A stretch of 6,180 bases of DNA from Lysobacteraceae bacterium (GTDB lineage Bacteria > Pseudomonadota > Gammaproteobacteria > DSM-19610). The translations under genes were made by a program, and so were the position numbers. The notes beneath the pieces were generated by a model. It did no database searches, had not been told where the DNA came from, and saw only the letters and a program-made list of their open reading frames with translations. Location of the stretch: the NCBI GenBank assembly GCA_020201295.1, contig JAIVHA010000074.1:1-6180 (forward strand), written 5' to 3'. Positions 5,955-6,180 of this stretch are shown in pieces; the first letter of the stretch is position 1; every line of letters begins with the position of its first letter.

Positions 5955-6170
5955 ATGGAACCAGCGCGGATTTACATTGGCACTTCGGGCTGGTCCTATG
6001 CCCACTGGAAGGGTCCCTTCTACCCCGCGGACCGACGCAAGCGCCGTTTTTATCGTGCCCACCGCCCGTTTCAGGTCGTCTTGCCACGCAGCCGCTTGAG
6101 ATACAGGATGGCGGCGCTGGGCACATGCACCAGGCCGAATCCCGACAGGAATACCAACCCCTGCGCATAG
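5955..6170 (+). pseudogene. DUF72-family gene, broken after about 26 codons
   Basis: The ATG at 5955, 4 nt after the SDR stop, opens with IYIGTSGWSYAHWKGPFYP (residues 6-24), the unmistakable N-terminus of DUF72 proteins (YecE-like, TIM-barrel-type, usually about 240-300 residues). After AD (25-26, ending at 6032) the family pattern is lost in all three frames. The frame runs on to TAG 6168-6170, but its last third (from about 6071) is antisense to the convergent gene and should not be read as protein. FYRAHRP (codons 6048-6068) faintly recalls the FYR-x-x-RP segment found further along in DUF72 proteins, which would imply an internal deletion as well; this is weak. The recognisable gene ends at about 6032, possibly 6068. 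Function of intact DUF72 proteins is poorly known. Confidence 0.75.
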
Positions 6171-6180
6171 CCGTCTACCT
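6071..6180 (-). CDS. C-terminal end of a probable inner-membrane protein (partial)
   Basis: On the minus strand an open frame enters from the window edge and ends at TGA (plus 6071-6073). The last 35 residues contain a hydrophobic segment, GLVFLSGFGLVHVPSAAIL, followed by the basic tail YLKRLRGKTT. A membrane helix followed by a positive cytoplasmic tail is a common C-terminal arrangement, and codon third positions are GC-rich as in the neighbours. The start is outside the window and the family is not recognised. It converges on the broken DUF72 gene, with only about 40 nt between the last recognisable DUF72 codon and this stop. Confidence 0.5.
   Translation of the reverse strand, partial: VDGYAQGLVFLSGFGLVHVPSAAILYLKRLRGKTT

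Noticed and set aside
5713..6168. Minus-strand open frame of 151 codons opposite the SDR and DUF72 remnant
   Set aside because: It is in a different frame from the membrane-protein tail, is Cys/Pro/Arg-rich, and lies antisense to clear SDR coding sequence.

Overview
The window looks like a piece of a GC-rich proteobacterial chromosome, most likely gammaproteobacterial. This rests on protein style, the sigma-54 signals and an IHF-type site; no rRNA or other marker gene is present, so the placement is inference.

Layout. Positions 1-2208 (minus strand) hold a two-gene unit: a universal-stress-protein-like gene (1603-2208), then a SulP-family anion transporter (1-1485) whose C-terminus runs off the window. 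Two stem-loops lie in the gap between them. Positions 2209-2410 are an AT-rich divergent control region. It contains a near-consensus sigma-54 promoter pointing at the USP/SulP unit, a perfect IHF-consensus match, and a cluster of TGCAACA half-sites that includes two dyads 52 bp apart. Positions 2411-5009 (plus strand) encode a membrane histidine kinase and an NtrC-family sigma-54 activator. A candidate intrinsic terminator follows at about 5095-5136. Positions 5252-5950 encode a C-factor-like short-chain dehydrogenase. The start of a DUF72 gene follows 4 nt later but breaks off after about 26 codons. The window ends in the C-terminal codons of a convergent, probably membrane, protein on the minus strand.

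How it fits together. The kinase and activator probably control the divergent USP-SulP unit through sigma-54: activator sites near -87 and -139, IHF bend near -50, and the -24/-12 promoter are all in the expected order and spacing. This is a prediction from sequence, not a demonstrated circuit.

Main oddity. The activator gene has lost most of its receiver domain. Its original first codons remain directly after the kinase (ATGA overlap), but the frame then jumps into the last part of a receiver. The remnant 18-codon reading frame ends in a second ATGA overlap with the start of a receiver-less activator (AAA+ plus Fis-type HTH). The product may therefore still be made by translational coupling, but without the phosphorylated aspartate. 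The DUF72 gene is a second deletion-like scar. Either the locus has suffered real deletions or the assembly is faulty at two places.
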